From assembly GCA_018136815.1 (NCBI GenBank), contig CM030932.1, positions 1,777,284-1,841,283 on the forward strand: a stretch of 64,000 nucleotides of DNA. Reading direction: 5' to 3'. This document shows positions 1 to 10,487 of this stretch, one piece after another (within the stretch, counting starts at the first letter, position 1; each line of letters begins with the position of its first letter). Under the pieces are notes generated by a model. The model made no database searches. It had not been told where the DNA came from and saw nothing but the letters and a program-made list of their open reading frames with translations. Origin of the DNA: Isochrysis galbana (lineage: Eukaryota; Haptophyta; Isochrysidales; Isochrysidaceae). Both the position numbers and the translations under genes were made by a program.

Positions 1-365
1 TCTCCCTCCCTCCCTCTCTCCCCCCCCCCCCCCCCCGCGGGCGCGCGCACGTGGCGAGCTCACGCCTCACGGGGCGGCCGCTCATCAGCTCCGCCTCGCA
101 GCCCACGGCCGCCTTTCTTCTACCAGATCGATCCAGCCCGGCGCAATTTTTAAAAAAGAAGTCCGCCCAGGGGGAGAGGGAGGGGGGGAGGGGGAAGTCT
201 GGGGCGCGGGGGGTGCAGGAGGGGGGAGGGGGAAGTCTGGGGGCTGGTGGGTGGCATTGTGGCACTGGGGGTCGCGTGCGGAAGGGGAAAAAACTTCGAA
301 ATATTCTCACCATCACCACCACCACGCGTGCGCGTGCGGTCCTAAAACAGGCATCTCGCAGCCAC
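1..365. repeat. Low-complexity C/T- then G-rich tract
   Basis: The window opens with CT and poly-C runs (1-36) and then a G-rich stretch with GGGGAG repeats (about 165-250). ORFs across it are compositional and have no recognisable domain. I see no gene here. Confidence 0.7.
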
Positions 366-610
366 TCCTAAAAAAATATTCTTGACAAAGGTGCCTACTA
401 CTTTGCTGTCCCTCGTACCTCTCGATGGGGACTACCCCTGACAACGCCCTTGCCCCACCCTCACCCCCCTTTCGCCCCCCCCCTTGGTCCTTTTCGTTCG
501 GTTTCGGGGGGGTCGACCCATGACCTAGATGGGAAATTGTCGAGTCGAGCGGAGCCGGAGGGCTCTGAGCCACTCCGTCGCGAGCGGCACCGGCGGCTAG
601 CGCGGCGCTT
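365..610 (-). mobile_element. LINE-like 3'-tail fragment, subfamily copy 1
   Basis: This segment matches 14335-14715 in the same orientation. Shared features are an A-run with ATATTCTTGA, then TGCCTACTACTTTGCT, a CCCCTGAC block, a TTCGGTTTCGGGGG block and the terminal part with GAGGGCTCTGAGCCACTCCG. Its T-rich end is at about 365 when read on the minus strand. It resembles the tails at 4421-4720, 40795-41060 and 56945-57130. Confidence 0.6.
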
Positions 611-927
611 TGGCCCTCCTCCCCACCGGGAGTCGGGTGAATGAAATTCTGGACTGGGTCGGGCAACCCCATTTGGGTGTATGGACGGGGAACGAACGGC
701 GAACGAAGGGCGGTGGGGCGGCGAGGCGCTCCTAGCGGCCCTAGTGTGTTGGGTTTTAAGAGATTGTTAGACCTACAAAGAACTCTTCCCTCAGGGAGGG
801 AGCCTAGGCTGCTTGAGTGCAGCGACGCAGCGAACAACGACGGACAACGAGGCCGAGAACAACAGGATACACCGACTCACGAACACACCGGAATCATTCA
901 CCCAAACCAAGCAAATTATCAAGCAAC

Positions 928-1951
928 CTGTCGCATTCGCGAGCCTCTGCAGGCTATTTCGCTATTTTCCGCTCTACCGTTATAACCGCGATGGTAAATC
1001 ATCAATCTTCGTTCTTATGTCTATCTCTACGTCTACGTCTCCACGCTTCTATCAATCACTACACTTCATTCAATGTTGGTCTACCATTATACCCACGTGG
1101 CCAAGCAGCTTCTACAGGCTTCTTTCTACTCGGAATATGAATAATATGCTCTAGCTCTGGACTGATCACCCAGGCATGGAGATCAAGGGAGTAGTAAGCA
1201 CGTGTCGATGAAGACCAAGGAAGTAGCGAGCATCTTGCTTGCTAAAGTACACCCTCAAGAACCTCAAGCATCTAGACTCTGTAAGTCTAACACCTCTGTA
1301 AGCTTCTAGACTTTTTAAGTCTACCAGCTACTCCATGGCTAAGCTACGAAAAGCTATAGGTAAAGTGCACGCCGCTGTGCTCGCGTTGAGACGCTATTCG
1401 CCGATGAATCTTGTAGGATCTTCACTAGGCATGGATGAATCCCTTTCGCGCCTTTTCTGTGTGCAATCCTTCTCTAGGACGACGAGACGACGAGTTCTCT
1501 TCTGGCCAATTGGTTCCTTCTTTGCTCTCTCTGTTGACCCACCGTGGCATTCGCTCCCGTGTTTATTACGTGTTTCCCTTGTTTATGTTAGAAAGTGGTG
1601 TGGCGTGTCTTCGTACGCACCCAGCAGCCGTCGCAGCGCTCTGCGATCGAAGCCGTACCGTGACCCCTCGTACCCTTGAGCCCCTACTGCCTTGTGTGTG
1701 GTCTCTCGCTAGAAATCACCCACTAGAGATTGATTCAATCTGTTCCTATGGACCCATCACCACCCTCTGCACCGCAAAATTCGCCCTCGCCGCCGCGCGC
1801 GGACCCCGTCACCACTGCACCCGTGCCCAAGCCTTCCCAAGTATCTTCACCCGCTACCCAAGTCGATAGGCCGCCTACGGACGCGTGGGTTGCCAAGGAT
1901 GGAGTCTCAGGAGCCTTACCCGGATCCTGGGAACAGTCCATCTCCACAAGT
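928..1951 (+). repeat. 1.02 kb retroelement segment, inverted partner of 36458-37484
   Basis: Read by eye, this is nearly identical to the reverse complement of 36458-37484. The match starts at CTGTCGCATTCGCGAG and ends at ACAGTCCATCTCCACA, inside the gag-like ORF. It includes a presumed non-coding leader and the first part of the ORF at 1730. It is most simply two copies of one retroelement (LTR plus start of gag) in opposite orientation about 35 kb apart. I could not fix LTR ends (TG...CA), a target-site duplication or a primer-binding site, so the element class is inferred. Confidence 0.75.
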
Positions 1952-3022
1952 ACAAACTTCAAACCCGCGCCTTCGGCCGGAATCAAGGAAAAAGTCTGCA
2001 AAAATTCTGCCGGGGATGACCTTGAATGCTTTCTGTCTTCTCCGAACGACGACTCGCGAACCCTTGGGGCTGGCGAGACGAGACTTGCACCATCAGAACC
2101 GCCTCAAAGTGCTCTACAAAATGCTTCCCAGGAGCGTCCTGAGACTCTCGACCGCTCGGCCGTCGTTGATTCAAACGTCGAGGCCACTCCTGTGGACGCT
2201 AGCCTTCAAGTGCCCGAGGACCCCGAATTGACCACAGCTATGTTGGGGCAAGCTGAGCTGTGGGAGGAAGACCCTCTGCCTAGCATCCGGTCCAGCCCAA
2301 CCCCAAGTGCCGCAAGCGAGCCAAAATTGCCGGCTGAGGCCGCGTTTTTCGCTCTCCGGAGCCCCGCCTACAGAGACTACGCTACAGCCACTGTTCCACT
2401 CCAGGCACCCGTCACGTCATGGTCCGAGAACACCATCAAGATCGGTCGCGGCGAGGCTGGAGCTACTAAGGCGGAAGTCAAGGAGCTCCATGAAATGGTG
2501 CATGAGCTCCATTCATCTCTTCTCAAGGCCCAGGAGCGTGAGCTAGCCCTCCGTGACGAGCTCTCCCAAGCTTTTTAGGGTCTGCGAGGCGATATGCTCG
2601 ACCTGTTATCCAAGCGAGTTACGAAGGAGGGGGGCAGAACCGTCTCAAGCCCTCAGCCGCAGGTTTCGAGCCAAGTTTACCCGCCTTCAACCTACCAAAA
2701 CCCCAATGAGCCAATCCCTACGCCAAATCCGATACCAACCGCCACCCCTAAGCCGCAGCCTTCGCCAGGTGGTCGGGCTAGCGTATTAATGCCAGGTAGT
2801 AACCCCGAGCACCCTCCGGACCCGAGTCTAGCAACCACTCCTAAAGAGAAAGAAGATACCTTAAGGGAGTGGCAGGGCCTACTCTCTCTACCGCCAAAGG
2901 AGTTAGCTGCGCTCTACAGAGGATCCGACGACTTCGAGTTAATCCAGTCCATAGTCCAGGACCAAGTGGATTCGAATGCGACACCTCTCCATTCTGCCAT
3001 TTTGTGTGCCCCTTGCACTTGA
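1730..3022 (+). mobile_element. Gag-like ORF of a retroelement with one in-frame TAG
   Basis: The reading frame from the ATG at 1730 is open to a single TAG at 2576-2578. It then continues in the same frame to a TGA at 3020-3022, about 430 codons in all. The protein is rich in Pro, Ser and Ala at both ends, with a short predicted coiled coil before the TAG (KAEVKELHEMVHELH...). I see no zinc knuckle, protease or reverse transcriptase. Its first about 75 codons recur at 36459-36680 on the minus strand, which shows the ORF belongs to a mobile repeat. The TAG followed by G could be a decayed codon or a programmed readthrough site; the sequence does not decide. The gag identity is inferred from position and composition only. 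Confidence 0.45.
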
Positions 3023-4420
3023 GCGTCTGTTGATCGCTTGAAGTAAGCCTTGCCTAGGGAGTTGACTTGGGTATGTGGCCCGCTCTTGATCTGCCCCTTG
3101 ATCTTTGTCTTGATCGCCGCGCGCGTGTCGAGGCAGCCCTCTCATTCTTCGTTCTTCGTTCGTCGGTCTTCATTCATTCTTTCTCTCGATTTGCGCGCTC
3201 CCATCCCTTTCTTTCGTTTCCGTTGCTCCATTTCGATTTCGAGATTCGAGTTCGAGTCCTTTAATATGATATGATGTGCTCTCTGAGGGGGAGCCATCAC
3301 TTGTTTGGCCATGCGCTCATGGTCACCGCGTGGGAGCGGTTTTTCGTCACAAGTTTGTTTGAGGCTTTGATGGCCGTCGCTCGTTGTTTGAAGTCTGTTT
3401 TGATGCGTTCTCGATGGTCTAGATTTAGTCCGAGTTGGTTGGTCATCGCGGTCTCGATTCTCGTTGATTCTTCCTTTGGCTTGCTCGTTTCTCTCGATTC
3501 ACCTGTCGCTGTTCGATTTCTGGCTGAGTTGTGTTTGTCGTGCTCGCAATTATGTGTACCCTGCTTAATGCCCTGATTTGCCGTCGTCGCGCACGCGCTC
3601 GAAGGCTCGCGCCGCCGAGGACTCTGACTAGAGAGGCGTCCCTAGTCAGCTGCACGCACGATGTCTCGAATCTCGAATATGTCGTCGGTGAAATTGCCCC
3701 TACCTGCGTCTGACCCAACGCAACACTCAGGTTAGCAAAACTCCTGTAAAAGGGAGAAACAAAGGGTGGGGTAGGGTGAGTCAAACTACAACCGCCGCGT
3801 GAGGTTGCCAAGTTTGACTAACCTAACATCGGATCCGAGGGTTCAAATTCAAATTCACCACGATGTCGCAATACATGATATGGTACCTCGATTCTACTAG
3901 AGTTGGTCGCGACAACTCCTAGTACTCGATGTCGATGCCTGGGAATGTCTCCTAGGGTAACATCATCGCTCGCTCGATCTCTCGTTTCGATAACGCTACT
4001 TCGCAGTCCGATATTTTGATTACGAATGCATCCGATTCTTGAAGTCTCCGATCCTCCGATATCCGATCTCCGATCTCCGATATTCTGTGCCAAATGGCTC
4101 GGAACACGCGTAACTGTTCGAATCCCCGATGGAATTCAAACCGCGACCCCAAATCACCGATAACTCAAACACGTCGCGAGAGACGGCCAGGTGGCTTCTC
4201 GAATAGAATAGCCACGCCACTTCACGAGGTACTCAATAGAATCGCCATGGCTACGACGATCGAGCAACTTTTCAACGATGGTACACCTCTTTCTTGCCTT
4301 GCGTTACTAGGATTCCCTCCTTGGTGAGGATTTTGGTGCGCTCTTGGTTGCCTTGGAGAAAAAAGAAGCCTTGGTTCTCGACCGCCTTAGCGAGCGAGCT
4401 AATCGTGATGAGGACCTAAA
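3023..4420. other. Intergenic, no supported gene
   Basis: ORFs here are short and without domain resemblance. There are short degenerate runs: TTCGATTTCGAGATTCGAG near 3235, and tandem TCCGATATCCGATCTCCGAT near 4050-4085. I see nothing else to annotate. Confidence 0.5.
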
Positions 4421-4739
4421 AAAAAAATAAAAATCTGAAGATTCAGGGCTACACACCTATCGCTACTCGGTCTCTACCTCCACATAGCGGACATCGCCCT
4501 TTTCATCCCCTCCCTCCACTTCCTCTCCTTCCCCCCCTCGTTCCTTTGTCTTCGGTGTCGGGGGTGCGGCCCTGGTACACTACCATGGGCCTGGTTACGG
4601 ACGCGTGTTCAGGGCAGGCCTGTTGTACTTTTCCCATGTGGCACTTTTTCCCGATCGACCTTATGTTGCTCGTGTGTCTTGGGGTGTGTTCGGGGGCTTG
4701 TGCTTAGCTCTGTCTGAGCTAGACTTCTACGTTGTTTGA

Positions 4740-5260
4740 TCAGTTGTTTGCTTGGTTTGGCGCCGAGCCCGTCCCCGAGGCGTTCTTTACCATATATTCT
4801 ATCCCTAGCCGTGAGGCTAGCGCCAGCAGTTCCGCGCTGGGAGTGAGGTTGCCTTTGCTATCCGCTTCGTACAGAGGTCTCAACGCGCTCATGTCGATTC
4901 TCTTTTTGGGTTGACGTCCCAGACCCGCTTGGGCGGTCCTCGATGAATCTGTCGAGTCTGCGAAGATGAATGCGCAGCTTAGTTTCGTGAATCTTTCTAT
5001 GATGCGGATTAGCACCGATTCTTCCGAGAAAAAGGCGTTGTCGTAATGTATTCTGTAGAAGTCTGTGATGATGTATCTCCAAGCCAGCAGGTATAGTATG
5101 GGTAGTGCTTTGGGGCACGTGCCGTCGGGGCAGAGGAAGAGTCTTCTGATTGATAGTTCCTCTCCCGTCGTGTCAGATCGTCGAGGGTGTCTTGCTATCG
5201 CATCTAAAGCGTCGAAAATGTTCGATATACGCGAACATTCCCCAAGTGGGTGGAGGACTC
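4740..5260 (-). pseudogene. C-terminal domain of LINE ORF2, frameshifted
   Basis: The useful part begins near 5260, where this frame takes over from the 630-codon ORF: FDALDAIARHP, then ILYLLAWRYIITDFYRIHYD, then LTPSAELLALASRLGIEYM. The + strand copy at 25640-26087 gives TIDALAKHT, LYIIAWKYII and LSKEFGLVAKALG in the same order, and 57103-57399 (-) has LTPSAELLTLATKLGVEH. This is a conserved C-terminal domain of the element's polyprotein. The frame change near the zinc finger is a decay lesion. Confidence 0.6.
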
Positions 5261-7096
5261 GTCCGCTTTCTTGCAGAAACGGCATGTGGTTTCTCGGTCC
5301 GCGAATCTGTTTGCCGTGGCGATGCGCCTGTGCGTGATGTGCTTGTAGTGGAGGTGTGTGTCTCTCGCCGTAAGCATGGGCGAGGTGTATATATCGGCGA
5401 GGTGCGCCCATACGTTGTCTGGTAGCCGAAGTCTCTTTTCCCAGTTTTCCGGGCCTGTGGGCCGCCGGCGTTTGTTCTCAGCTTTCTGTAGGGCTTTTGT
5501 TAAGTGTTCTACTTCTGTTTTGTCTAGTTCTGTTTTGCCATCGAGGCGGCGTGCCTGTTCGCGTTCGAGGCGCGCTTGGCGTTCCTCTTGGCATTCGCAA
5601 ATGCGGAGGTTGGGGTGGAAGGCCGTCGCGTATGCCCTGGCGTATCCTTTGCAGCCCTTCGGGCCGGCGTGGATGCTCATGTTTTTCATGTCTCCTCCGA
5701 GTTCCTTGCAGTCGCGGAGTGTGTAGTCGAGCGGGTATGGGTTGCCATTCACGTTGAGTAGTATTTTGCGCGGGAAGTCGAACGTCGAAAAGTTGCCCGA
5801 TCTTGGAGCGACGTAGCAGTGATACACTTCTTTTTTGCCTTGAGTTACGATGATGCCTTCCTTGGTGAGCACCTTGGTGCGCTCTTGGTTGCCTTTAAGG
5901 AAGATGAAGCCTTGGTGCTCGAGTGCCTTCGCTAGCGAGTTAATCGTGACGTAGTCTTTCATTTCAAATTTGTAGTTCCTTACCACGAGGTGCGCGGTCA
6001 CATCCTTGAATGCGCTTGCCATCGACCTCGATGAGGCTTGAGGGAGCTCCTTCGCTTTGTCGTCGAAAGTTTGAAATTTGACGACCATCGGGTATTTTAC
6101 CTCATTGAACGCGAAAACTCCCTGGTCCTTGAACTTGTTTTTGTATTGGCGTGCGCAGTCCGCCGAGACTAAGATTTCCCATGGCCCGGACGAGCTCTTG
6201 GCCAGGAATTCGGGCTCGAGGTCCACGCCCTCGAGCTTGTTGAGGTGTGCCACAATGGCGCTGAACGCCTCCTCGTCCTTGATCTTGAGCCCACGGTCCG
6301 TGGAGGTGAAGGTCATAATGATTTGCGAGTAGTCGTCCTCGTATTCTTGTTCGTTGTCGTGCTCATCCTCCCCTTGGGGGTTCGTCTGCGTTTTGCAAGC
6401 CGGGGGGTATCGGGTCAGCCTCTCTGGCGTATGGCTGGGCATCGTGCACGGTGGTTGTCCAGAGGCGGGGCTCCCAAGGGGCCTTGTCGCCTTGTCGATT
6501 GCCAAGGCTTCCAACCTTTGTTGTGTTTCTGTCTTTAGTAGTTTTGGTGTGTGTGCTGGTGAGTGCTCTGGTCCTTGGTGCCCGCGGGCCTCTTGTGTGC
6601 CGTCCTGCCTGCGCCTGTCGCGCTCGGCTGTGTCTTGACAGGTGTGCGGTGCTTCGTTCGGTGCTCTCGCCATGTGTGCATGCGTATTGTTGTCTAGCTG
6701 CTGGGTCCAGCAGCGGATGCTGCATGGCTCCAGAGAAGTTTTGATGGTGGTCTGGCTGACCGGCCGGGACTGCGCCACGTACTTGCGTACGCGGACAGTG
6801 CCGCGGCTTTGTAGGGGCCCAGCCCGAAGGCTTTCCCTATGGGAGTTCTGGCTCTGTGGCCTTGGGTGTGCGTGTGGTTGGCTGTGCTGGCAGGGTTGTG
6901 TTGAGGAGTTGTGTGGTGTTGGAGTGTGTTCAGTCCTTGTGGTGTTGTGGGCTCGGATCAGGTTGCGGCTCGCGGGTACCTGGGTTGGCGTGGCCCTGGG
7001 AGGTGGCTGCTGCGGCTGCGCGGCGTCCAGCATATCCTGGTCGGCCGGCGCGGTGGGGTGGGAGGAGAGAGGAGAGGGGAGCGTGGCGCGCTCCAT
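5204..7096 (-). CDS. LINE-family ORF: N-terminal conserved domain fused to ORF2 tail
   Basis: This is a 630-residue ORF starting MERATL. Residues 1 to about 250 are Pro/Gln/Thr-rich and unstructured. From about residue 265 there is a folded-looking domain (EGVDLEPEFLAK, GPWEILVSADCARQ) that recurs at 10500-10890 as EGVDPEPDFWAR and GPWHIAVNEDCAQQ. The end carries HLHYKHITHRRIATANRF followed by a zinc-finger-like C-x2-C-x8-H (CRFCKKADESSTH). The same segment sits at 25500-25620. The frame is lost after the finger and the sequence continues in the frame of 4740-5411. I do not recognise the N-terminal domain; an ORF1-type nucleic-acid chaperone role is only a guess. Confidence 0.6.
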   Translation of the reverse strand: MERATLPSPLSSHPTAPADQDMLDAAQPQQPPPRATPTQVPASRNLIRAHNTTRTEHTPTPHNSSTQPCQHSQPHAHPRPQSQNSHRESLRAGPLQSRGTVRVRKYVAQSRPVSQTTIKTSLEPCSIRCWTQQLDNNTHAHMARAPNEAPHTCQDTAERDRRRQDGTQEARGHQGPEHSPAHTPKLLKTETQQRLEALAIDKATRPLGSPASGQPPCTMPSHTPERLTRYPPACKTQTNPQGEDEHDNEQEYEDDYSQIIMTFTSTDRGLKIKDEEAFSAIVAHLNKLEGVDLEPEFLAKSSSGPWEILVSADCARQYKNKFKDQGVFAFNEVKYPMVVKFQTFDDKAKELPQASSRSMASAFKDVTAHLVVRNYKFEMKDYVTINSLAKALEHQGFIFLKGNQERTKVLTKEGIIVTQGKKEVYHCYVAPRSGNFSTFDFPRKILLNVNGNPYPLDYTLRDCKELGGDMKNMSIHAGPKGCKGYARAYATAFHPNLRICECQEERQARLEREQARRLDGKTELDKTEVEHLTKALQKAENKRRRPTGPENWEKRLRLPDNVWAHLADIYTSPMLTARDTHLHYKHITHRRIATANRFADRETTCRFCKKADESSTHLGNVRVYRTFSTL

Positions 7097-7118
7097 GACC
7101 CTATCGTTTTAACGATAG

Positions 7119-8440
7119 TTCTTGTGCCTAGACACCTAAAACAGTCGCTATCTAATAGATCCCCAGCTTGAAACCGAAAAACTCGAACGCGAAAAGCGAT
7201 TTTTTTGTATACGAATGTTGAAGACTACGGTCATTGACGTTCAACGACCTACGGGCAGATTCACACAAACAGACTCACAGGGCACCTAAGACTCTCGACC
7301 CAGTGGATTGGGGCCCTACTCAGCATTCCCTACTACATTGCCGCAGGGATCTACCCGCGAGCGACGAAATCACGCTCGCTATGGCCTACCGATGTCGGGC
7401 CCCAGAGGCCCTTTCGAGCGCTGGCAACGCGACCTGCAGTGGGGGGACATGGCGCCCGCGCGCGGGTGCTTCCGCGGCGCCCGCGGCCACCTTAGACCAG
7501 AAGCCGAGGCCTGACGCCAAAAAAGAGCCCTCACAAAGAATTGCTGCCCCCACACACCAGCTGGCGTGCTGACGAGGGCGTGTCGTACAGCGAGAGGCCG
7601 GCATTTGCCGGCCCCTGGACGATCGCCAACGCGATGGGCCCCACCTGGACGGCGATGGGAGTAGGCAGCGCACCCATGCCGGTGCAGGCCCGGCCATCTC
7701 GACCCCTCTGGCCTGCCTTCCAGAGGAGCCCTGGCCGGTGGCCCATCGGACACCCCTCTCCGGGGCGCCATCGCAGTGGACCGAAGTCCGAAGAAGCCCT
7801 CTTCACAGTCGACTTGAGCACAGAAGAAACCGGGCGTTTACGCGAGAATCAAGTGTTTTATTTTCGTTGATCCTATCATTAAAATACGTTTGTTTTGACC
7901 TCTATTGTCATACTGTCATAGGCTTGATATGACCGTTGTTCGCTCACATAACATCGCACGCGCCATGCTACGCACAAACATCACAAGTATGTGACGCTCG
8001 ACGCCATTGATGCGACATTTTGATCGATCGGAAGTGCGGCAGCGGCAAATCACCGTCGCCGTCGTCGTCAATACAGACCCAGACGCTGAAGGTGATCACG
8101 CACACGCGCACACTCGCAACGTCATTACAGGGCGTACAATCTGGCACACAACCAGCGGGATTGTAATGTGCGCTGCAACTACACTTGGTGCCGCCGCGAC
8201 CCGATCGCTTGGGGTCTCCGCGAGGGTACCAATTTGGGAATCGCTCGGCGCTCGCCAGGCGCCCGAGCACTTGCTGACCCCACGGCTGTCGGGCGCTGTT
8301 TAGTGGGTTGTCAGGACAAACCTGGGCACCCAAAGCAGGGAGATGATAGGGGAGACTCTCGGGGGGAGGGGAGCGAACCGTGGCGAGGCTTTGGCCGTTG
8401 GTTATGAGGCGGCAATGAGGCTGACATTTTCCGTTGTCTT
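7119..8440. other. Intergenic, no supported gene
   Basis: Several overlapping ORFs of 96-130 codons occur on both strands in GC-rich DNA, but none shows a domain or splice pattern. I see no gene that can be supported. Confidence 0.45.
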
Positions 8441-8477
8441 CACCCCCCCTCCCAAGACTACACGGTAGTCTTTAAGA

Positions 8478-9960
8478 CTACGCGTTTGCGCAACCGTATA
8501 CCCGAGTACGAAGAAGACCGGACATACGAGAAACTCCGAGGTGACCGGAGCGATCGTGGTAGGCGAAGAGGTAGCGAGACCGCAACGAGGGCGGAACATA
8601 GAGCACTAGCGAGTCCGGGTCGGTGGAGTCAAGGACGGTGCGATAGTAGACGAGCCCATCGTGAACGACGAAACGGCGAAACATCTTGGATTGCTGAGCG
8701 GGAGCGGGAGCGGGAGCGACAGGACTGGAACACGAATCATCGTCGGCAACGGGGCCTGAGGCGGCGGCCGGCGGAGGCGACCCTTGGCCTGATGGCTCGT
8801 GGTTGGCCGTCTCTCCTGAGCCTAGGAGTGGCTCTACGAACGGATCTTCCGCCAGGGCCGCTTTCATCTCTTCGGAAGTCGGCGTACCCGGAGCCAAATA
8901 ACTGGACTAGATGGCGGGCCCGGAATCGGAGGCTCGACGACGAGATCGATCCAAAGCTTGAAGCCCTCGCGCCGTAGCTACGGAGCGCGTGATGGCAGCC
9001 ACCGGATGGGACCGTTCCTGCTCGGCTAGAGACTCTGAGCCAGGCTCACGTACCGCTAGCGACGCTGGGCCGGCGAGTGGTTCGTCTTCGTGTTCCGGCT
9101 CCAGGGATGCTAGCCGGGACAGCCCGTCAGCATCCTGATGAACAGCTCCTGGTTTATGTTCGACATCGAACCGGTACTCAGCCAACTTGAGAGCCCACCG
9201 AGTCAGCCGAGAGGCTGGCCCACCGGCTACTTGATCCTTCATGGTATGCAGCCATCGCAGCGCAGAGTGGTCGACGACTAACTTGAACCGACGCCCCCAA
9301 AGGTAGGGTCGCCAGTTTCGGATGGATTCCAGGGCAGCCAAGAGTTCAATCTCGGTCACCGTCCAATGGCGTTCGGCCGAGGTGAGACTGCGAGCGTAAT
9401 ACCCAACGACTCGTTCACGGCTATCGTCTCCTAGCTGCGAGAGGATGCCGGCGATGCCCAACTTGCTAGCCCCATCGGTCTTGACAATGAAGGGCCGATC
9501 ATCCCTGGGTGGAGTCAAGACGGGCTCCGAAGTGATCGCTGTCTTGAGCTCTTGGATAGCTCGGCGACACTCCTCGGACTGAGACTCCTTTGCCACGTCG
9601 CAGCCCTTCCGTGTGAGAGCAGTGAGAGGAGCAGCCTTAGCGGCGAATTGGCGAATGAATCGACGGTAGTAGGAGCAAAGGCCGAGGAAAGATCGAACCG
9701 CTTCCAAGGAGTTGATGGATGACGGGTCGATGTCAGCAACAGCTGCGACCTTCTTCGGGTCCATCTTGAGACCTTCCCTCGAGACAACGTGACCGAGGTA
9801 CTCCGTAGAGGTGGCAAAGAAGACACACTTGGACATCTTGCAGGTCAGGCCGGCCCACTCTAGCCGCTCGAGAACTAGGTCTAGCCGGTGAAGCATTTGC
9901 TCGAACGAAGCTTGTGCCCTGGCCTCTTCGGAAGGACCCACTCCGGTTGACCCCAACAAG
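8478..9960 (-). mobile_element. Ty3/gypsy pol fragment: RT end, RNase H, integrase zinc domain
   Basis: Read on the minus strand, homology begins near 9960 with the RT thumb region (LERLEWAGLTCKMSKCVFF, YLGHVVSREGL, SFLGLCSYYRRFI). It continues through the RNase H domain (FIVKTDGASKLGIAGILSQ; LLAALESIRNW; LVVDHSALRWL; DADGLSRL). After a Pro/Ala-rich spacer comes an integrase HHCC-type region (RYLFAYHDRSGHLGVSRM) that stops at 8478. The YxDD part of RT and everything upstream are missing, as is the integrase core. One in-frame TAG at 8907-8909 splits the frame. The N-terminal part of the long ORF (9960-10223) is unrelated repeat DNA. The copy is dead. Confidence 0.9.
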
Positions 9961-10103
9961 CACATATGCACATATATATGCATATGTGGGGCCCATTCGG
10001 ACCAAGACCCCCCCCCCCTGCAAGGCGGCAAGGGCCTTGGCCCTTGGGCCCCCACAGCCCACAACCCACAACAAAACACAAAACGTAACCAAATGCTACT
10101 ACT

Positions 10104-10487
10104 AACAAAAGACGCTAAAGTCGCAAACAAACGGGAAAGGGCCGAAAAGCTCAACTTCAAATCGAGACCGGGCGCGTTGCGTGCCCGTTTTCGACGATCC
10201 ATCCAGATGAGTGGCCCGCCCACGAGACACCAAACACACAGGTCCCGGTCCCACCCGGACAGTCACGCCAATCGGGCGGGACGCGCGCCGAAATTTCGTC
10301 GAATCAGCCATCCGTGGAGCCCATTCGACGTCCGACGTCTCCGAGGGAGGCCCGGAGAGCCCAACTTCGAACTGATGCCGGAAGCGCTGCACGCCCGTTT
10401 TCGACGATCCATCCAGATGAGTGGCCCCGCTCCCCGCTAGACACCAAATACACAGGGGCCAGCCGGACAGTCACGCCAATCGGGCCC
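10104..10487 (+). repeat. GACGATCCATCCAGATG repeat, two adjacent copies
   Basis: Two related units sit side by side. CGTGCCCGTTTTCGACGATC-type blocks occur at about 10180 and 10390, and GGACAGTCACGCCAATCGGG occurs at about 10257 and 10461. Related copies are at 37730-37960 (reverse orientation, including the flanking AAAAGACGCTAAA-type segment) and 48085-48250 with 48500-48540. The family has no coding capacity that I can see and could be a solo LTR or a SINE. It also forms the 3' junction of the truncated LINE head at 10488. Confidence 0.6.

Larger units (their letters stand above)
4421..7118 (-). mobile_element. LINE-like element, 5' head to 3' tail, internally deleted
   Basis: Read on the minus strand, the element starts just upstream of the ATG at 7096. 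It contains a 630-codon ORF, an overlapping C-terminal ORF, and a non-coding 3' region ending in GAATCTTCAGAT plus a T-rich tail at 4421-4440. The tail matches 54110-54425 (opposite orientation) almost base for base over its last 200 bp. Heads of the same family lie at 10488-11505 and 53400-54105. No endonuclease or reverse transcriptase motif is visible between the N-terminal ORF and the C-terminal zinc-finger domain. The copy therefore looks internally deleted and probably non-autonomous. Confidence 0.75.

Noticed and set aside
2576..8909. Reassigned UAG codon (suggested by TAG inside two long frames)
   Set aside because: TAG ends the EngB, GH7 and PAQR-like genes at sensible places, so the two internal TAGs belong to decaying retroelements or readthrough.
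8907..10223. 438-codon ORF taken as a complete reverse transcriptase
   Set aside because: Only about 8907-9960 is pol; the N-terminal part is other repeat DNA, and the YxDD catalytic region is absent.
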